NCBI GenBank assembly: GCA_017441585.1
Contig: JAFRWW010000020.1
Coordinates: forward strand, 1-64,000
Reading direction: 5' to 3'
DNA length: 64,000 nt
DNA from: Lachnospiraceae bacterium
GTDB taxonomy: Bacteria; Bacillota; Clostridia; Lachnospirales; Lachnospiraceae
Under the pieces are notes generated by a model. It saw nothing but the letters and a program-made list of their open reading frames with translations, was not told the DNA's origin and did no database searches. The translations under genes and the position numbers were made by a program. Position 1 is the first letter of the stretch; each line of letters begins with the position of its first letter. Shown piece by piece: positions 34,159 through 43,100 of the stretch.

Positions 34159-34782
34159 TTATCTCACTATTTTTTCAAAGTCAGACTTGGGATGCTTGCA
34201 GATGGGGCAGATGAAATCATCAGGTAATTCCTCGCCCACATATTCATATCCGCAGATCACGCATCTCCAGATGGTCTCTCCCTTCGGAGTGGTGCCTACT
34301 GCCTGGGGCTTGGGCTTGATATTATCCTGATAATATCCGTAGGTAACCGACGGCACATCGGAAAGCACCTTCATATCATTTATGCTGCCGATAAACATAG
34401 TGTGTGAACCCAGATCCACAGTCTTATTTACCAGCAGGCTGAAATATGCGTTGGTGCCCTCTGTGATGTAGGGCAGGCCATACTCACCGATCTCATATCC
34501 GCTAAAGCCTGCAAACTTATCCACATTCCGTCCCGACTGGAAGCCGAATCTCTTAAAGAGTTCAAAATCAGCCTTCTCGCTGATAACGGAAACATTGAAT
34601 TTTCCGCTCTCCATTATCATGTCATGGGTATAATTTGCCTTGTTTACCGCAAGGGATATCTGATTGGGTGAAGAAGCCGCCTGGATGGCGGTATTGGTAA
34701 TACATCCGCTTATCTTATCCCCCATTTTTGCCGTGACTACGAAAAGACCGTATGTCAGTTTATACATTGCCTTGTTATCCAT
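34159..34782 (-). CDS. flavin reductase-rubredoxin fusion (high molecular weight rubredoxin)
   Basis: This 207-residue protein has an N-terminal FMN-binding flavin reductase domain (residues 1-150, ending in IGSINDMKVLSD). A C-terminal rubredoxin domain follows, with two cysteine pairs CVICG and CPICKHP (about residues 173-200). Such Hrb proteins pass electrons from NAD(P)H to flavodiiron proteins or peroxidases in anaerobes, giving oxygen or NO tolerance. The start has AAAGGAGGG upstream. Convergent with the kinase gene, 17 bp apart. Confidence 0.9.
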   Translation of the reverse strand: MDNKAMYKLTYGLFVVTAKMGDKISGCITNTAIQAASSPNQISLAVNKANYTHDMIMESGKFNVSVISEKADFELFKRFGFQSGRNVDKFAGFSGYEIGEYGLPYITEGTNAYFSLLVNKTVDLGSHTMFIGSINDMKVLSDVPSVTYGYYQDNIKPKPQAVGTTPKGETIWRCVICGYEYVGEELPDDFICPICKHPKSDFEKIVR

Positions 34783-34808
34783 ACCTTTATCCCTCCTTTG
34801 ATATTTAA

Positions 34809-34853
34809 GATCCTTTCTCACATTGTTCCTCAGGACGTCAATAACGAAGGATC
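34809..34853. repeat. dispersed repeat A variant
   Basis: GATCCTTTCTCAC...CGAAGGATC, with TTCCTCAGGACGTC between, is an inverted arrangement of repeat-A arms. It lies upstream of the rubredoxin gene in its leader or promoter region. Confidence 0.5.
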
Positions 34854-34908
34854 TTTTATTTCATACTATACCACAGAATCTACCGTTTGCCACACGAATC
34901 TTATTTTT

Positions 34909-34984
34909 CTGCTCCCGATCTTTTGATCGGGAGAGCCAGTCCCGGCTTTGAGGGACTTCAGAGATTCTCCGTCAGGAGAATCTT
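34909..34984 (-). repeat. repeat B, full intergenic copy (minus orientation)
   Basis: Read on the minus strand it has hairpin 1 GATTCTCC-TGAC-GGAGAATC, hairpin 2 GTCCC/GGGAC and hairpin 3 CTCCCGAT/ATCGGGAG, ending GCAG. It is nearly identical to the copy at 38199-38272 in the opposite orientation. Confidence 0.9.
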
Positions 34985-35030
34985 CCTTTTTAGGTAGTAA
35001 ATTTTTATCCCTTATGATAAACTAATCTCT

Positions 35031-36014
35031 ATGGCATACAAATTAAGTATTTTATTCATAACCTATAACCACGAGGACTATATCAGGCAGGCGCTTGACA
35101 GTGTCCTTATGCAAAAATGCAATTTCGATTTTGAGATCGTAGTGGGCGAGGACTGCTCCACAGACTCCACCAGAGACATACTCAGGGAGTATGATGCAAA
35201 ATATCCCGACCGTTTTAAGCTGCTGTTTCGGGAAAAGAATTTCGGCCGCCCCACCATGAACGTATATGACACCGGCATGCACTGCGCCGGCGATTATATC
35301 GCATTTTTGGAGGGTGACGATTACTGGACAGATGAATATAAGCTGCAAAAGCAGATAGACTTTCTGGATCAGAATCCAAAATATATGGGATGTACCCACA
35401 CCTGCATGGTAGTCGGAAAGCAGGGCGAACCCGTATATGATAACGAAGCCCTGAATCTTTACTCCTGGGACGGAGACTTCACCTTTGAGGATTACAAAAA
35501 AGGCCCCTACTGGCCCGGTCAGACGGCCACCGTGGTTTGCCGCAATTTTTTCCGCGAAGGAAAATATGATTACACCATTTTATATAAGGCCCATGATTTT
35601 CTGGATGACGGCGTGATCCTCATGTTTTTGCTGATGCAGGGGCCCATTTTCCGTATGAGCGAGACTATGAGCGCCTGGCGCTTTGTCAAAAAAGAAGGCG
35701 AAGGGAACTGGAATTCATTGAAGCTCATGCGCAATCAGATGGCCGAGGACTGCCTTACCAAGCGCAGGCTCCTGGAATGGTTCGAAAAGAGCAAGGGCCT
35801 TGACGATTACGGTTATAAACTGGCTTACAGCGACTATGTGGCCGCCGTTTCCCTGTGGGTGAAATCCGGCTTCAAGGAACATCAGGAGCTGGTCAGGGAG
35901 CTTTTTGATTACAATATAGCTCATGTGGTCAGAAAGGACGAGCCCACGGATTTCTTTTTATATACCATGGGCGTTATCTTTAAAGAAGGCATCAAAAAGG
36001 TGTTCAAAAAATGA
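35031..36014 (+). CDS. family 2 glycosyltransferase
   Basis: This 327-residue GT-A protein has LSILFITYNHEDYIRQALDS, VGEDCSTDSTRDIL, and AFLEGDDYWTDEYKLQKQI with the EGDD metal site common to this subgroup. A distinct C-terminal helical region follows. It overlaps the fucosyltransferase gene by 4 bp (ATGA), so the two enzymes probably add neighbouring sugars. No strong ribosome site is visible. It is separated from the main operon by the rubredoxin gene and repeats. Confidence 0.85.
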   Translation: MAYKLSILFITYNHEDYIRQALDSVLMQKCNFDFEIVVGEDCSTDSTRDILREYDAKYPDRFKLLFREKNFGRPTMNVYDTGMHCAGDYIAFLEGDDYWTDEYKLQKQIDFLDQNPKYMGCTHTCMVVGKQGEPVYDNEALNLYSWDGDFTFEDYKKGPYWPGQTATVVCRNFFREGKYDYTILYKAHDFLDDGVILMFLLMQGPIFRMSETMSAWRFVKKEGEGNWNSLKLMRNQMAEDCLTKRRLLEWFEKSKGLDDYGYKLAYSDYVAAVSLWVKSGFKEHQELVRELFDYNIAHVVRKDEPTDFFLYTMGVIFKEGIKKVFKK

Positions 36015-36949
36015 TAATCCTTCGATTCACCAGCGGTCTGGGAAACCAGATGTTTCAATATAATCTCTACTCCACACTCAGGGAGCGCTTTGGAAAAAAC
36101 AGAGTGAAGGCCGACCTTACCTGGTTTGACAGATTCTCTGAGCATCAGGGCTATGAGCTGGAGCGCATCTTTGGTGGCAACGGAGTCTTTGAGATAGAGG
36201 CCGCCACGGATCGTGAGATCACAAGGTGCAGCGGACGTATCCCTAATCACGTGAAAGGAAAGGCCGGTGAAGCATGGCAGTTTATCCTGCGGATCCCACA
36301 CCGCCTTATCTGCGCTTTTGATTCGCATGAGCGCATCCGCATAGAACAGACCGGCTTTGAGGACAATAAAGAAATATTCAGACAGATCGAGGCCATCGAT
36401 TCGCAAAAGGACTATTATATAACCGGGTTTTTTATCGAGGAAATCTATTACAAAGAAAGGCTGACCTGGCTTCAGGACTGCTTTTCTTTTGATGAACCTT
36501 CGGATGACAGGAACAGGGAATATCTGGATCAGATCGACGGTTGCAATTCCGTGAGCATACACGTGCGCAGAGGCGATTATCTCTCTCCGGAGTATGCTTC
36601 TTCATTTTTATCTCTGGGGGATGATTATTACAGACAGGCAATATCTCTCATGAAGGAAAAATATGATAATCCCCGCTTCTTTATTTTTTCGGATGATAAA
36701 GACTATATCGAAAAAGCCTTTGAATATCTGGAAGATAAGGTCATCGTCACGGGAAACGACGATCAGAACAGTTTCCGGGACATGCAGCTCATGAGCAGAT
36801 GCAGATCAAATATAATAGCGAATTCCACCTTTTCCGTATGGGCGGCCCTTCTTAATTCAAATAAGGATAAGACAGTGATCTACCCTTCAGCATATATGAA
36901 CGAAAAGGATACCCAGCAGATGACCCTGCCGGGATGGGTAAGGATATGA
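36011..36949 (+). CDS. alpha-1,2-fucosyltransferase (GT11)
   Basis: This 312-residue GT11 enzyme transfers fucose from GDP-fucose. Diagnostic parts are the N-terminal FTSGLGNQMFQYNLYS and the motif VSIHVRRGDYLS (about residues 181-192), followed by FFIFSDD and IIANSTFSVWAALL. It points to a fucosylated surface glycan. A conserved downstream inverted repeat (36965-37038) may end its transcript. Confidence 0.92.
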   Translation: MIILRFTSGLGNQMFQYNLYSTLRERFGKNRVKADLTWFDRFSEHQGYELERIFGGNGVFEIEAATDREITRCSGRIPNHVKGKAGEAWQFILRIPHRLICAFDSHERIRIEQTGFEDNKEIFRQIEAIDSQKDYYITGFFIEEIYYKERLTWLQDCFSFDEPSDDRNREYLDQIDGCNSVSIHVRRGDYLSPEYASSFLSLGDDYYRQAISLMKEKYDNPRFFIFSDDKDYIEKAFEYLEDKVIVTGNDDQNSFRDMQLMSRCRSNIIANSTFSVWAALLNSNKDKTVIYPSAYMNEKDTQQMTLPGWVRI

Positions 36950-36964
36950 CCATATCAAAAGTCA

Positions 36965-37046
36965 GTAGAATTATGTCTTTTCAAGGGGAATTTATCTGAA
37001 ATCTACTTTTTTTCAAAAGATTTAGCGGATAATTCTACATTTTTTT
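36965..37046 (+). terminator. long inverted repeat with two U-tracts after GT11 gene
   Basis: GTAGAATTAT (36965-36974) pairs perfectly with ATAATTCTAC (37029-37038), followed by A and seven T. A competing pairing of GTAGA with TCTAC at 37002-37006 also precedes seven T. Either may act as a terminator; the two are mutually exclusive. Confidence 0.5.
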
Positions 37047-37100
37047 AAACAGGTCTTGATTTTCAGCTATAAAAATGCTCCCTCAATTACGTATATGTTG

Positions 37101-37129
37101 TTGACATAACTTCTTTTTGATTGTATCAT
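37101..37129 (+). promoter_or_regulatory. consensus sigma-A promoter of GHL10 gene
   Basis: TTGACA (37101-37106) and TATCAT (37124-37129) are spaced exactly 17 bp. The transcription start is expected near 37136, 40 bp before the ATG. Confidence 0.8.
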
Positions 37130-37176
37130 AGGAAAGTATTTTGCGTATTTTTACAGGTTTGTAAGGAGACTAATTG

Positions 37177-38163
37177 ATGAAGAGATTTTTAAGGAAATTA
37201 ACAGCAGTTTCATTGTGTATGATGATGGCCGTTGCCCTTTTTGCTCCCATGAGCGTATCTGCGGCTCCCGCAGGTGAGGTACATGCGGTATGGATCAGCT
37301 TCATGGATATGCAGACCATGCTGATGGGCAAGAATCAGGCACAGTTTGATGCGAATTTTACCGCAGCCTGCGATAAGGTGCTGGCAAATGCGGGTACGGA
37401 TGTAATAGTACATGTAAGATCACATAATGACGCCATTTATCCTTCAGGCATCTATCCCTGGAGCGTAAGGATGTGCGGCGGTATCAATCCCGGATTTGAT
37501 CCCCTTGCTGATATGGTGGGCATAGCACATTCAAAGGGCCTTAAGTTCCACGCATGGGTGAATCCTTATGGATACAGAAACGGCGTGTATGAGAATCCTC
37601 AGTATGTATCACAGGAAAACATCGTAAACGGCGTGGCTGAGATCGTGAATAATTACGCTGTGGACGGCGTACATTTTGATGATTATTTCCCTCCCGTGGG
37701 CGCAGGCACCAACAATCAGATGATCCAGAGAGTATATGCTACCTGCCATGGTGCAGGCAAGGTCTTCGGTATCAGCCCTCAGGGTAATGTGGAGAATAAT
37801 ATTGCCATGGGTGCGGATGTGGCTACCTGGCTGTCCACTCCCGGCTATATCGATTACATAGCTCCTCAGATCTACTGGACGGATAACTATGGCGCAGCGG
37901 GCAATGTGACCATGTTCTCAAACAGACTTAACCAGTGGACAGCCATGAATACCGCAGGCATCCCCATGTATGTGGGACTGGCCGCTTACCGCGGAGGCAG
38001 TGTGATGGGTGCCGATAAGGGCTGGGCTTTAAAGAACAATAACCTTCAGACTCAGGCCAATCAGGCGGCTGCAAAGGGCTGGAGAGGATACTTTATTTAC
38101 AGCTTTGCATCTCTTTCAACCCCTGTCTGCCAGGCTGAGCTTTCAAATCTGCTGGCAAGATAA
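37177..38163 (+). CDS. secreted GHL10-family glycoside hydrolase-like protein (DUF187)
   Basis: This 328-residue exported protein has a signal peptide (residues 1 to about 29, cleavage near VSAAPA). The TIM-barrel family GHL10/YngK follows: EVHAVWISFMDMQTM, the NAGTDVIVHVRSHNDAIYPS and KGLKFHAWVNPY blocks, and VDGVHFDDYFPP with the catalytic-type Asp pair; then YIAPQIYW. Relatives are thought to cut peptidoglycan or exopolysaccharide glycosidic bonds. It has its own strong promoter and an intrinsic terminator. AAGGAG is 8 bp from the ATG used; a TTG immediately before is less well spaced. Confidence 0.88.
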   Translation: MKRFLRKLTAVSLCMMMAVALFAPMSVSAAPAGEVHAVWISFMDMQTMLMGKNQAQFDANFTAACDKVLANAGTDVIVHVRSHNDAIYPSGIYPWSVRMCGGINPGFDPLADMVGIAHSKGLKFHAWVNPYGYRNGVYENPQYVSQENIVNGVAEIVNNYAVDGVHFDDYFPPVGAGTNNQMIQRVYATCHGAGKVFGISPQGNVENNIAMGADVATWLSTPGYIDYIAPQIYWTDNYGAAGNVTMFSNRLNQWTAMNTAGIPMYVGLAAYRGGSVMGADKGWALKNNNLQTQANQAAAKGWRGYFIYSFASLSTPVCQAELSNLLAR

Positions 38164-38198
38164 GGAATGCGAAGGATATTCAGTTAAAATCTAAGGAG

Positions 38199-38272
38199 GA
38201 TTCTCCTGACGGAGAATCTTTGAAGTCCCTCAAAGCCGGGACTGGCTCTCCCGATCAGAGATCGGGAGCAGA
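38199..38272 (+). repeat. repeat B, full intergenic copy (reference copy)
   Basis: Hairpin 1 GATTCTCC-TGAC-GGAGAATC is followed by TTTGAA. Hairpin 2 is GTCCC-TCAAAGCC-GGGAC, and hairpin 3 is CTCCCGAT-CAGAG-ATCGGGAG, then CAGA. The frame encoding LKSLKAGTGSPDQRSGA is open. The element is followed by the GHL10 terminator. Confidence 0.92.
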
Positions 38273-38284
38273 TAAGGATGTGAT

Positions 38285-38317
38285 GAAACCTGCCGGTTTT
38301 GATGCCGGCAGGTTTTT
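38285..38317 (+). terminator. intrinsic terminator after GHL10 gene
   Basis: AAACCTGCCGG and CCGGCAGGTTT form a stem with a TTTTGAT-rich loop, followed by five T. It lies 120 bp after the stop, beyond repeat B. Confidence 0.85.
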
Positions 38318-38330
38318 AATGTTTTATAAA

Positions 38331-39869
38331 CTACTGTTTCTTTGCAATCAGTACTATTTCTTTAGCATGTGGATCTGTAGGACCAAGCGGCTCATCAAAA
38401 TGACCCGCCCGTACAAAGCGGCAATCCTCAATACAAAAGCCTACATTTTTTACCAAATCAATTATTTCATTCATTCGATATCTCTTATCACGGATAACGA
38501 ACTCCGCAGGAAGCATCTCATCTTCTCCAAATTGCTCCTTTCGATAAACAAGTCCGTCTCTTGTATCGATTGCCAGGTATTCCGGATTAAAAATGTCACC
38601 TGTACTTTGCATTACATTTCCGGGTTTTAAATCAAGCAGAATTTCGGGATCTTCTGACAAAATCCCCTTTTGTGATTCTGGAACCAGATGCTCCGTAAGT
38701 TCCATATTCATTACCGAAGCGACAAAATACCCATCAGGGGCAAGGATTTCGTATGCTTTCTGTATTATTTTAATATTATCCGCCTGCGAAGGATAGGAAC
38801 CTATCACATCATATAAAGATATTACGAGGTCGGCATAATTTGTTTCCTTTAACTCGCGTATGTCGGCACAATAAAAAGAACATCCGTCAATTCCTTGCTC
38901 AGTTGCATTCTTTTTTGCTTTAATAATATTGGTTTCGGAATAATCATACGATAATACTTTCAAACCTCTTCGGGCCATTTCTATTGAATGTCTGCCAATA
39001 CCACATCCCAGATCAACAGCTGTGCTATGATCATTTATATGTATCTTTCCCAAAATGAAATCAATTTCCGCAGATGAACCTTTAGCCCAGGCATGGCTCT
39101 CCATATTCATTCTGCTGTAAGCTTCTTTTAATTGCATTTCCGAAAAATCGATCAGTTCATTAAAAGAGCGCTTGTATCGATCAACATCCACCTTCTGGTC
39201 CTGAAACACAAACGCAATCCATTCGCGTCCCGGTTTTAATTTACCAAGCTTAAGCTCACATTCATCTATACCACTATATCCGCTATTATCTACAGAAAAA
39301 TGTGAGTTGATCTGTGATGAATCTGCGGATATCTCGATCACTCCCTCTTTAGCAAATCCGATATCCATGCTGATCATCTCAATATCATCAATGTGATCAA
39401 CTATTATTTCAGATCTGCACTCCCTAAAAGTCGCAGCTTCCAAAGTTTTAACGGTACATGGATTTGCCGTTGCCAATCCCCATGCATAATCATCGGAAAA
39501 ACCCCAGATTGATCTTAAAAGTGTGCTCGCGATTCCCCTTTGACGATAGTTTTTATCAACGACCAGCTGAACTACCCAGGTCATTATGCCAATATTTTTA
39601 TATGATTTTCTTATATAAAACGCCTGCCCGATTATCCTGCCGGCCTTTCGTGCCAGAGCAACAGAAAAATCGGGGGTACAATAATGATTCTTGTAATAAG
39701 ATGCACTTAGTCGGACGTTCTGACCGGGGCGAATATCAGAATATTCAGAATAATTACCATAATTTGAACTGAACAACTTAGCGCACTCAGTTAAAACCTC
39801 ATCGGAAAGAAACTGAGTCTTTTGGTTTGTATATTGAATTTCGTCATTATGGTGAATAACAGCAGACAT
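38331..39869 (-). CDS. GNAT acetyltransferase-SAM methyltransferase fusion
   Basis: This 512-residue two-domain protein has an N-terminal GNAT-like domain (about residues 60-165) with VVQLVVDKNYRQRGIASTLL, the acetyl-CoA pyrophosphate loop. A class I methyltransferase follows (about 265-420), with motif I AVDLGCGIGRHSIEMARRG, then the acidic SYDYS, YCADIREL, and VISLYDVIGSYPSQ. The C-terminal part contains EDEMLPAEFVIRDKRYR. Both domains look intact. The substrate is unknown; a natural product, sugar or antibiotic is possible. Composition is more AT-rich than its neighbours, suggesting acquisition. Start ATG 39869 has AGAGAG 5 bp upstream. Confidence 0.78.
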   Translation of the reverse strand: MSAVIHHNDEIQYTNQKTQFLSDEVLTECAKLFSSNYGNYSEYSDIRPGQNVRLSASYYKNHYCTPDFSVALARKAGRIIGQAFYIRKSYKNIGIMTWVVQLVVDKNYRQRGIASTLLRSIWGFSDDYAWGLATANPCTVKTLEAATFRECRSEIIVDHIDDIEMISMDIGFAKEGVIEISADSSQINSHFSVDNSGYSGIDECELKLGKLKPGREWIAFVFQDQKVDVDRYKRSFNELIDFSEMQLKEAYSRMNMESHAWAKGSSAEIDFILGKIHINDHSTAVDLGCGIGRHSIEMARRGLKVLSYDYSETNIIKAKKNATEQGIDGCSFYCADIRELKETNYADLVISLYDVIGSYPSQADNIKIIQKAYEILAPDGYFVASVMNMELTEHLVPESQKGILSEDPEILLDLKPGNVMQSTGDIFNPEYLAIDTRDGLVYRKEQFGEDEMLPAEFVIRDKRYRMNEIIDLVKNVGFCIEDCRFVRAGHFDEPLGPTDPHAKEIVLIAKKQ

Positions 39870-39966
39870 AATCACTCTCTAATTTAAATATGTTTATTCA
39901 AAACAACCGACTTAATTATACATTTTTACATAGAGTCTGACAACATACCAATTAAACAGTGACCGT

Positions 39967-39999
39967 TAAGCATCCATTTTACGTGGGTGCTTTTTTATT
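39967..39999 (+). terminator. orphan terminator-like hairpin
   Basis: AAGCATCC and GGGTGCTT pair (one G-U), followed by TTTTTT. No plus-strand gene ends nearby, so it may end a small RNA or be a relic. The rest of the 39870-40180 gap holds a promoter and leader for the next gene. Confidence 0.45.
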
Positions 40000-40052
40000 G
40001 CAGGTGCGTATATGTAATATAGCGAAAAGAAATACAATGAGGTGGTATTTTA

Positions 40053-40092
40053 TGGTATAATCAGTATCAGCAGGGATGAAATATCCCGCTGT
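40053..40092 (+). promoter_or_regulatory. extended -10 promoter and 5' hairpin of the large secreted protein gene
   Basis: TGG-TATAAT (40053-40061) is an extended -10; the -35 is weak (TACAAT). A hairpin CAGC-A-GGGAT-GAAAT-ATCCC-GCTG (40067-40090) would form at the very 5' end of the mRNA, which may protect it. The leader is about 115 nt. Confidence 0.5.
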
Positions 40093-40180
40093 GGCATCCG
40101 ATAAATAAAATGTGACGTGTAGCGATGTTAAATAAATACGATAAACTGATAAACGCAGACTGAGAGAGGAGAGGGCTACA

Positions 40181-43100
40181 ATGAAAAGGAAAATAAGACA
40201 GATATTTTGTGCACTGACGGTTATTTCATTGATAACGGGGAGTATTCCGGTATCTGCTTTTGCCACGGCAGGTGAAGGAAATACGGCCGGATCAGGCGAT
40301 ATGATGCTTTCGCCGGATTATGACGCCGCTCAGATCACTGTACTCGGGGAGGACGGAAAGCCGCTTTCCACGGATGATGAAGCATATAAAAATGCTTTGG
40401 AGAAATATAATGGCTTCTTCTCGCAGCTGGATGGAAAGACCTTTGATGCAAGCAATAATGACATGACCGATCTCATCATAGATCAGATGAATGAGATGGA
40501 AGGGATAGATACGTCCGATCATAATGCGGATGATGCACAGGATGAAGATGGTATATCCGCATATTATGAGGAGGAGAGTGATGAGCTTTCCGAAGATATC
40601 GTGGCGGCAGGAGATGGGTTGCCGGAAAATAATAAGCAGGATATGAATGGCGACTCTGCCATAAGCGAAGGGGATGATGCGTCTGCGGCATCAGGTGATG
40701 AGACGTTTAATACGGAGATGCCTGCATACAATGATACTGCAGCCGATTATTCTACGCTTAAGAATCCGACGGTAAAGGACGGAAAATCCACTTGGGACTG
40801 TGTGTGGTTCGGCAGCTGCATGAAAGTGGGACAGACTTCTGATGCGGGCGGACTTATTAAGTGGAGGATACTTGAGATAAAGGGAAATACAGCCACATTG
40901 ATGTGCGAAACTCCCTTCATCAGGGATATGGTTTATTCCGGAGGTCAGGATAAGACATATAAGAACTCTGCTATAAATAAGTTTCTGAAGGGCGATTTTC
41001 GTACCAGAGTCCTTACCTATAAGGAGAAGGACGCCCTGAGGATCGTGGCTGATAATAACAGTACCATCATTCCTACATGGGATATGTTAAATGACAGCAG
41101 ATACGGTTTCACGGGAAAAGATTCCAGAAAATGGAAGAGTGATTACTGGATCTCGGATATGGATCAGAATGATAACTGTTATGTTTCGGATGGAGAGAAA
41201 GTACGCTATAAGCTTGAAAAAGAATATATCAAGGTCGGCGGTTACAACGTGACCAATTATGGAGATAAAAAACTGGGAGTGAGACCGGTGATAGGAGTCG
41301 ATCTTTCTAAAAAGGGCGTGTGGTCATATGCGGGTACCATATGTTCCGACGGGACCATGAATGAAGTGGTGCCCTCCGGTGCCAGAGTGATAAAGCTGGA
41401 TGCGACAGGGGGCAGCCTTGACGTATCCACCGTCAAACTGGATAAAGAGAAGAATATGATACCCTATAACGGTCTGCCTGATCCGGTGCGCAAAGGTTAT
41501 GATTTCCTGGGATGGTATGATAAGAAGGATAAAAGTGAAGGCGGAAACAGATATGTGATCCGTTCGGTGGTTCCTGAGGATGTGGATACTCTTTACGCCA
41601 GGTGGAGGGATGAGATAACCGCAAAGAGTTTTATCATGAAAGGCGACAACATGAAAATAGACCTGCCTGAGGATCATGATGATATTCCATTTTTCAACAG
41701 GGGTCTTGAATTTGACTTTGCCGGCCTTAACGCATCATTTTTTTATGACAAGGAAGAAGGCACCTATGAGGTGGGTATTGGTTTTGATATTCTGGCCGTA
41801 AAGGAGAATGCCGAGGAGAGAGGCTTTAATCCCAAGAAATATTTCGGCGGGGAAGCCAAGGATCTGGAAAAGAATATAATGAAGGCCTGGGAGGCTCTGG
41901 ATACGGCGAGAATGAATAATATAAGTAAGCCGATAAAGGTTCAGGGCGAGGTGGAACCGGCATTTTATATTTTGGGATACGCTGAGGGCACGGTGGATGA
42001 TGAAGGTCTCATGCCGCCTACCTCCGGGCGCTTATGCATATATTTTGAGTGCTATTATAACGGTCAGTGGCAGACGGCCATCGTATTCATACCGGTTACC
42101 CTGAAACTCAGGTTTGGAGGCAACGGAACCTTAAGCTTTGTGATAGAGCAGAATAAGGATAAGACTTATAATCTGGCAGGAGAAGCCGAGATAATCTTCC
42201 CCGATATAGAACTGCGTGCCGGCATTGGTCTTGCCTATGTCGCATCCGTAGGCGTGTACGGGGCAGCCTCCAGCGTGCTGGATATGAGGTATGACAGTGA
42301 CGGCTTTTCCGGGAAATGGTTCCTAAAGGGAGAAGCCGGGATGTACGCCACCTTCCTGGCGGTGGATTATAAAAAGTGTATTTTGAAAACTCCGGAGCTT
42401 AAAATAGCGGACTGGGGGGATTACTACAGTAAAACGGGAGGTGTTCCCACAGGCGGATCCCCGGAATATGTACAGACCGAAGAATACGGGGTGACAAGGA
42501 CAGGGGAAAATGCATTGAAGGACTGGTATGACGGACAGGGCTCTCCCGATCAGAGATCGGGAGCAGAAAATGAGGATGTGAACGGACTTGAATTTGAAGC
42601 AGGTGAACTGTCCGATGGCAGGGTGAGACTATTAGGTGATATGTATAATAATCCCGTCCCTAAGATCGCACAGACAAAGGATGCGGCCGTACTGGTATTT
42701 ACAGCCGATGATAATCAGGAACTTACGGGAAATCATACGGATGTATATTATTCGGTATGGGATGACGCCAAAAGAGAGTGGGGACAGCCTGAAAATATAG
42801 ATGTGAATGCCCATGATACGGCGGAGTTTTATCCTGATATCGCCGCATGCGGTGATGATATATGGGCAGTGTGGATGGATTCTGAGGAAAAGCTTACCCC
42901 TGCTGAATCCGAAATCCTGGATGGCATAAGCGGTGAAGACCTGACTGATGATCAGAAAGAGGTGCTTTCAAAGCTGGCATCGGCAATGGTGATAAAGGCT
43001 GCAAAATTTGATAAAACCTCCGGTGAGTTTGGAGAAGCCGTATCCCTGGCCCGTCCGATGGATCCTTCCAATTTGGATATCAAGCCGAGGATCGCTTATG

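Noticed and set aside
36950..37176. tRNA or other known RNA gene in the gap after the fucosyltransferase
   Set aside because: There is no cloverleaf with TTCGANNC or an acceptor stem; the sequence is explained by the inverted repeat and the promoter.
38220..38630. 136-codon frame starting inside repeat B
   Set aside because: It crosses a strong terminator and is antisense to the GNAT-methyltransferase gene. Only the repeat part is of interest.
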